NCBI RefSeq assembly: GCF_001941975.2
Contig: NZ_CP146991.1
Location: forward strand, 931,501 to 995,500
Reading direction: 5' to 3'
DNA: 64,000 bases
Source of the DNA: Sporomusa sphaeroides DSM 2875
GTDB lineage: Bacteria; Bacillota; Negativicutes; Sporomusales; Sporomusaceae
The notes under the pieces: model-generated
Database searches by the model: none
The model's input: only the letters and a program-made list of their open reading frames with translations
Told to the model about the DNA's origin: nothing
Part shown: in pieces, positions 59,673 through 64,000 of the stretch
How positions within the stretch are numbered: position 1 is the stretch's first letter
Layout: every line of letters begins with the position of its first letter
Program-made: the position numbers and the translations under genes

Positions 59673-62600
59673 ATGGAAAAAGACTGGACTCAATTAATAC
59701 ATGAAAAAGTAAAGCGGCGGGAGTTTCTAAAATTATCGGCAGCGGCCATTGCCGCCGCAGGTATCCCGCTGGCAGGCGCCGGAGCAGCTGAGGCGACCGG
59801 GGTGTCAAGTCCGCGGCGGTTCAAGAAAATCGCACCAACCGTAAAAAGTAAAAATCGTAATATTGTTCACTCTGTATGTCTGGGCTGCAATGCCCGCTGC
59901 GGCGTACGCGCCATAGTTCAAGGCGGCAAGCTTGTCAAACATGCCGGTAATCCCTATCACCCTTATAACACTCAGTTTCAGCCGATTGACTATAATACCC
60001 CGGTGGCTGAATCTCTGGCCGCGACGGGAACCATCTGCGGCAAAGCCGAGGAAGGCGCCAACTATCTTTACAATCCCTATCGGCTGCTGAAGCCGTTAAA
60101 GCGCTCCGGCAAAAGAGGGTCCGGTAAGTTTGAACCCATTGAATGGGAACAGTTGATTGACGAGGTTGCCAAAGGCGGGAAGCTGTTTGCCAGGCTTGGC
60201 GATATGACCGAGTACCCCGGTCTGGCTTCGCTGGACAGTGATCAGCCGATCAATCCCGATGCGCCGGAATTAGGCTCTGTCCGGAACGGTTTTATTTTCC
60301 TATCCGGCCGGGACCAAACCGGCCGCAAAGAATTTGCCGACCGGTTTGTGCGTGACGCCTTTGGTTCCATTAACCGGGTCGGCCATACCGATATTTGCGG
60401 TATTGGATTTCGCATGGGGAATTGGGCGCTGACAGAAAAAAAAGAGGTTGAGTTTAAGGCCGACCCGCTGAATGCTGAATTCATGCTGGTGTTAGGTGCG
60501 AATATCTACGAAGCAACTCAGCCGGGAGTCAATACCTATGGCGCAATGGTTGCGAGACGAAACTCCGAAGGAGAGCTCAGTTTCGTAGTTGTCGATCCCC
60601 GGGCCACCAATGCTTCTGTTCATGCAAAAAATTGGATAGCGATTAAGCCCGGGCAGGACGGTGCGCTGGCGATGGGCATGATTCGCTGGATAATAGAAAA
60701 TGAACGCTATAACCGCGGGTTTTTGCTTTCACCTAATGCCAATTCCGCCGCCGCGCAGGGTTATGCCTGTCACTCCAACGCAACCCATTTGGTCATAACT
60801 GACCCCAGCCATTCCAATCACCGCAAACTATTGCGGGCTGCCGACATCGACCCCGGTGTTCCGCAAGATCAGGCGAATGCTTTTATGGTGCTGGTTGACG
60901 GCAACAGACCGGTGCCTTTCGACAAGGCGGGCACTGCTCTCCTGGACTTTGCCGGTGAAGTGGTCACTGCGGCGGGGGCATCCATCAAAGTTAAGACTTC
61001 CTTCCGCCTGCTTGCCGAAGCCGCGCAGCTTCATAGCCTGGAGGAGTACGCTGGCTTAGCGGGAGTGCCTGTCAGCCAAATCATTGATATTGCCAAAGAA
61101 TTTACTTCCCATGGAACGCGCGCTGCTGTTACCCAATACCACGGCGTGGGCAACTATCTGGGCGGTACTCATGCTGCCTATGCTGTTGCGGTACTGAACG
61201 CACTTGTGGGCAGTGTGGATCGCAAGGGCGGCTATTTGAAGGGCGGCGGCGGAGCGGCTGCCTGGAACAAGGGCCTTTATGATTTGACGGATTTCCCGGG
61301 TAAGCGTAAGCCTGCCGGGGTCATGATCTCGCGTGAGCAGGCTGCTTATGAAAAAACCACAGAATTTAAGCGGCATGGCTATCCGTCCAAACGTCCCTGG
61401 TTTCCCTTTACTGTCGGCGGGCTCTGCGTTGAGGCCATGAGCGGCATTGATGAACAGTACCCCTATCCTTGCAAGATACTGTTTACCTATTTCTTCAATC
61501 CGGTGTATTCCATACCTGGCGGCAACCGTTATGAAGCAACGCTGGCTGACCATAAAAAAGTTCCCCTGCATGTTTCCATTGATGTTACGGTCAATGAGAG
61601 CAATTTGTATGCTGATTACATCGTACCTGATCTAACTTATCCTGAGGGGCATTATGGCTTTTTGACCCCGCATGCCCCGGCTCTCCGCTTTACTGCCGTC
61701 CGGGTTCCCACGGTTGAGCCGTTGACGGCCAAAACCGCTGACGGGCAGGCTTACTCTCTGGAAGCCTTTTTGATTGACCTGGCCAAGGCGGCCGGTCTGC
61801 CGGGCTTTGGCGCCGGCACAGTGCCTGGCGCGCAGGCTGCCTATGGGCTGGATAGCGGCGAGGATTACTATTTGCGGGGAATTGCCAATTTGGCGGCAAA
61901 TGCCAAGGTGCCTGCAGCCAGCCAGGATGAAATTGCCTTTGTGGAGGCCAATTATCCAACTGCCCGGTATAAGCATCTGCTTAAACCGGAGGAATGGGCA
62001 AAATGCTGCTATCTGCTTGCCCGCGGCGGTGTATTTCAGCAGTCCTATGAAGATGTTTTTGCCGGTGAGAACCATCGCTTTGGTGTGAAAAAAGTCGTTC
62101 TTTACAACGAGGAACTGGCAACGCAGCGTAATTCGCTCACAGGCGAATATTGCAGCGGTGTAGCCGCTTATACTGTGGCGACCACTCCGACAGGTGAGGT
62201 ACTGGCCGAAGAAGATGCTGAATATGGCTATAATATGGTTACTTATAAAATGAACGTACATGCCCAGGCCCGTACCGTCTGGCATAAATGGGCCATGGAA
62301 ATCTTTCCCGAGAACTATATACTTATGAACGAGCAGGATGCCGTCCGGGAGAAATTGTCAACCGGAAACAGGGTTCGCCTCATTTCCCGCAGCAACTCTC
62401 AAGGTATTACCGGTGAAATAAAGGTCACCAAGCTGGTCCGGACAGGGTGTCTGGCTATTGCCCATCATTATGGACATACCATGATGGGAGCGGCTCCCCT
62501 TAGCGTTACCAACGCCAACCAGGTATTTTTCGGCGGCAACGCAGTTGCCGATAAGAAAAAATTAAAGCCTGATATGACAATCGGCAGGGGAATCAACGCC

Positions 62601-62723
62601 AACAACATCAGTCGTCTTGACCGGAGGCTTAATAATACCCCGCTTACCGATGCTGTCGGTGGTATTCCGGACTTCAGCAGTACCAAAGTCAAAATTGAAG
62701 TAGTTAGCCGGACGGCAGACTAG
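59673..62723 (+). CDS. Molybdopterin oxidoreductase, tetrathionate/selenate-reductase-like (TtrA/SrdA type)
   Basis: A 1016-residue molybdoenzyme. KRREFLKLSAAAIAAAG is a Tat signal with an Ala-rich end (GAGAAEA). The [4Fe-4S] ligands are C69, C72, C76 and C122; the likely molybdenum ligand is C242 in GHTDICGIGFRMGNWAL. The blocks LSGRDQTGRKEFADRFV, VVDPRATNASVHA and IKPGQDGALAMGM are those of the TtrA/SrdA branch, which reduces tetrathionate or selenate. The selenium genes upstream favour a selenium oxyanion, but sequence cannot decide. No membrane anchor (TtrC-like) gene follows; a binding protein does. Confidence 0.9.
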   Translation: MEKDWTQLIHEKVKRREFLKLSAAAIAAAGIPLAGAGAAEATGVSSPRRFKKIAPTVKSKNRNIVHSVCLGCNARCGVRAIVQGGKLVKHAGNPYHPYNTQFQPIDYNTPVAESLAATGTICGKAEEGANYLYNPYRLLKPLKRSGKRGSGKFEPIEWEQLIDEVAKGGKLFARLGDMTEYPGLASLDSDQPINPDAPELGSVRNGFIFLSGRDQTGRKEFADRFVRDAFGSINRVGHTDICGIGFRMGNWALTEKKEVEFKADPLNAEFMLVLGANIYEATQPGVNTYGAMVARRNSEGELSFVVVDPRATNASVHAKNWIAIKPGQDGALAMGMIRWIIENERYNRGFLLSPNANSAAAQGYACHSNATHLVITDPSHSNHRKLLRAADIDPGVPQDQANAFMVLVDGNRPVPFDKAGTALLDFAGEVVTAAGASIKVKTSFRLLAEAAQLHSLEEYAGLAGVPVSQIIDIAKEFTSHGTRAAVTQYHGVGNYLGGTHAAYAVAVLNALVGSVDRKGGYLKGGGGAAAWNKGLYDLTDFPGKRKPAGVMISREQAAYEKTTEFKRHGYPSKRPWFPFTVGGLCVEAMSGIDEQYPYPCKILFTYFFNPVYSIPGGNRYEATLADHKKVPLHVSIDVTVNESNLYADYIVPDLTYPEGHYGFLTPHAPALRFTAVRVPTVEPLTAKTADGQAYSLEAFLIDLAKAAGLPGFGAGTVPGAQAAYGLDSGEDYYLRGIANLAANAKVPAASQDEIAFVEANYPTARYKHLLKPEEWAKCCYLLARGGVFQQSYEDVFAGENHRFGVKKVVLYNEELATQRNSLTGEYCSGVAAYTVATTPTGEVLAEEDAEYGYNMVTYKMNVHAQARTVWHKWAMEIFPENYILMNEQDAVREKLSTGNRVRLISRSNSQGITGEIKVTKLVRTGCLAIAHHYGHTMMGAAPLSVTNANQVFFGGNAVADKKKLKPDMTIGRGINANNISRLDRRLNNTPLTDAVGGIPDFSSTKVKIEVVSRTAD

Positions 62724-62770
62724 ATCTTCGATGCAGCAATTATCAAAACAAAAATTAAGGAGTGGCAGTA

Positions 62771-63661
62771 ATGAGAAAGTTAGTTATCCTGATGTTATGC
62801 ATGTTTTTGATGGTAGTGGCCGCAGGCTGCGGCAAGAGTGAGGTTGCTAAACCTGCGGCAAATGAAAACTCCAAGCCGGCAACTCTGCGGGTAGGTGTTA
62901 TTCCTAATCAGGCTCCTGATAAAATTAAAGCGCAATACGAACCTTTCCGCAAATATCTTCAGGAAACACTGAATATGCCTGTGGAATTGTTTGTGGCGAC
63001 CGATTATGCCGGCGTGGTTGAGGCGATGGCCAATGACAAGCTGGATCTGGCGTACTTTGGCGGATTAACGTATGTGCAGGCCAAGCAAAAAGCCAAGATC
63101 CATCCCATTGTCACAGAAGTTGATCAGGAAACCGGTACAACCGAGTATTACAGCCTGATTATTGCTCCCAGCGACAGCGAGCTAAAAGAAGTAAAAGACA
63201 TTAAAGGCAAGGTTTTTGCGTTTGGTGATATCAGTTCCACCTCCGGATCGCTTTATCCGCGATTTATGTTGGACAAAGCAGGCATTAAAGTGCCGGATGA
63301 TCTGAAAAATGTAGTGTATTCCGGTGGCCATGACGCAACGGCACAGGCTGTTCAAAATGGCACCGTGGATGCAGGCGGTATTGAAGGCAGAATACTGGCA
63401 AAGCTGATTGCTAAAGGCACTGTCGACGGAAGTAAAATTAAAGTGTTGGAAAAACACCTGGTTGAGGGCTATCCCTGGGTAGTACGGGATGCACTGGATA
63501 AAGATCTTGAAGGTAAAATCGTTCAGGCGTTCCTTGGCATGAAGGATCCCGTACTGCTTGACCTTATGCGGGCCAAAGCTTTTGCCAAAGTGTCTGCGGA
63601 AAACTATGTGGAAGCCGACCGGGAAGCCCACAGGCTGGGTTTGGTAAATCCGAAAAAATAA
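62771..63661 (+). CDS. PhnD-family ABC substrate-binding lipoprotein (putative selenium-oxyanion binder)
   Basis: A 296-residue binding protein with lipobox VVAAGC and the PhnD fold: LRVGVIPNQAPDKIKAQYEP, DLAYFGGLTYVQAK, FGDISSTSGSLYPRFML and SGGHDATAQAVQNGTVDAG. PhnD-like proteins bind phosphonate, phosphite or phosphate; a related subfamily found with selenium genes has been proposed to bind selenate. Here it follows a selenate-reductase-like enzyme, so that reading is favoured (inference). GTG 62762 opens the frame; ATG 62771 with AAGGAG eight bases away is chosen. Confidence 0.85.
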   Translation: MRKLVILMLCMFLMVVAAGCGKSEVAKPAANENSKPATLRVGVIPNQAPDKIKAQYEPFRKYLQETLNMPVELFVATDYAGVVEAMANDKLDLAYFGGLTYVQAKQKAKIHPIVTEVDQETGTTEYYSLIIAPSDSELKEVKDIKGKVFAFGDISSTSGSLYPRFMLDKAGIKVPDDLKNVVYSGGHDATAQAVQNGTVDAGGIEGRILAKLIAKGTVDGSKIKVLEKHLVEGYPWVVRDALDKDLEGKIVQAFLGMKDPVLLDLMRAKAFAKVSAENYVEADREAHRLGLVNPKK

Positions 63662-63685
63662 TTATTATTAACACAACAGGGTGAG

Positions 63686-63712
63686 AAAACAGGGGCACAG
63701 CCCCTGTTTTTC
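63686..63712 (+). terminator. Hairpin between binding-protein and ATPase genes
   Basis: AAAACAGGGGC pairs with GCCCCTGTTTT around a 3-base loop, with T residues on the 3' side. It may let most transcripts stop after the binding protein, giving more of it than of the ATPase. Confidence 0.65.
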
Positions 63713-63732
63713 CGGAAATAAGAGGAGTACAA

Positions 63733-64000
63733 GTGATAGCAGCACAAGGTCTTCAGAAATTATATGCCAGCGGCCAGGGACTGAAAATGGTGAGCTTTTC
63801 CATTCGACCGGGAGAATTTGTCGGTATTTTAGGCCATAGCGGTGCCGGTAAAACAACATTGATGCGGCTCCTGGCCGGTTCTATTTTTCCTACCGGCGGC
63901 AGGCTGGAAGTGCTTGGGTGTAACCTGGCCGCTGCCAGACGCAAGGATTTGCTGGATATGCGACGGCGTATCGCTACTGTTTATCAGAACTTTAATGTGG
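63733..64000 (+). CDS. PhnC-type ABC transporter ATPase (partial, runs off the window)
   Basis: GTG start at 63733 with AGAGGAG five bases upstream; 89 codons are visible. The Walker A motif GHSGAGKTTLMRLLAG and the Q-loop start YQNFNV are those of phosphonate-type importer ATPases. It belongs with the PhnD-like binding protein; a permease should follow outside the window. Confidence 0.9.
   Translation, partial: MIAAQGLQKLYASGQGLKMVSFSIRPGEFVGILGHSGAGKTTLMRLLAGSIFPTGGRLEVLGCNLAAARRKDLLDMRRRIATVYQNFNV

Noticed and set aside
62771-64000. Plain phosphonate importer PhnDC
   Set aside because: Not excluded, but no C-P lyase or phosphite genes are near and the operon is selenium/molybdoenzyme-linked, so the selenium reading was preferred.

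Overview
The window reads as chromosomal DNA of a diderm, acetogenic Firmicute (Negativicutes, Sporomusa/Pelosinus-like). The inference rests on three things seen together: outer-membrane functions (a TonB-dependent receptor and two RND pumps with adaptors), strong Gram-positive style ribosome binding sites and sigma-A promoters, and Wood-Ljungdahl enzymes (Ni-CO dehydrogenase CooS and acetyl-CoA synthase AcsB). No species name can be proved from the sequence alone.

Layout. 1-13.1 kb: the end of an efflux adaptor gene, then an iron-responsive block. It has an AraC regulator, two YbtP/YbtQ-type ABC half transporters and a TonB receptor behind very good Fur boxes, followed by an adaptor-RND-MATE export operon with a weaker Fur-like box. 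13.3-19.1 kb: a divergent MerR regulator and a second RND operon sharing a textbook MerR-type operator with a 19-bp promoter spacer, ending in an orphan ABC-transporter tail. 19.1-21.0 kb: a group II intron sitting directly behind a terminator hairpin. 21.1-23.2 kb: two unrecognised proteins (coiled coil; ankyrin). 23.2-28.9 kb: a structured leader, cooS, a nitrate/sulfonate-type ABC importer and larE.

29.1-41.9 kb: a small zinc-ribbon gene without a normal start codon, tRNA-Gln and tRNA-Lys, then a 12-kb stretch bounded by the tRNA-Lys gene and a degenerate copy of its 3' half. It holds a second group II intron with mismatched exons, a CorC-like tail, a lytic transglycosylase, remains of a permease, and the complete kdpDE-kdpFABC potassium system with a CBS-domain protein. 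The transglycosylase and kdpFABC promoters share the same spaced TTTACA-type boxes. 41.9-44.5 kb: a DODA-type dioxygenase, an EamA exporter with a hairpin leader, and small unknown genes.

44.5-53.6 kb: a sulfate operon covering uptake (Sbp-CysT-CysW-CysA), APS formation (CysDN) and APS reduction to sulfite (AprA/AprB-like). 53.6-56.5 kb: a membrane protein with a His/Met-rich tail, and acsB alone. 57.0-64.0 kb: the most unusual locus, a single tight operon joining selenium/sulfur carrier genes (yedF, a selenocysteine-lyase-like enzyme, DUF3343) to a Tat-exported tetrathionate/selenate-reductase-like molybdoenzyme and a PhnD/PhnC-type ABC importer. I read it as a candidate selenium-oxyanion uptake, reduction and mobilisation system. 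The window ends inside the importer ATPase.
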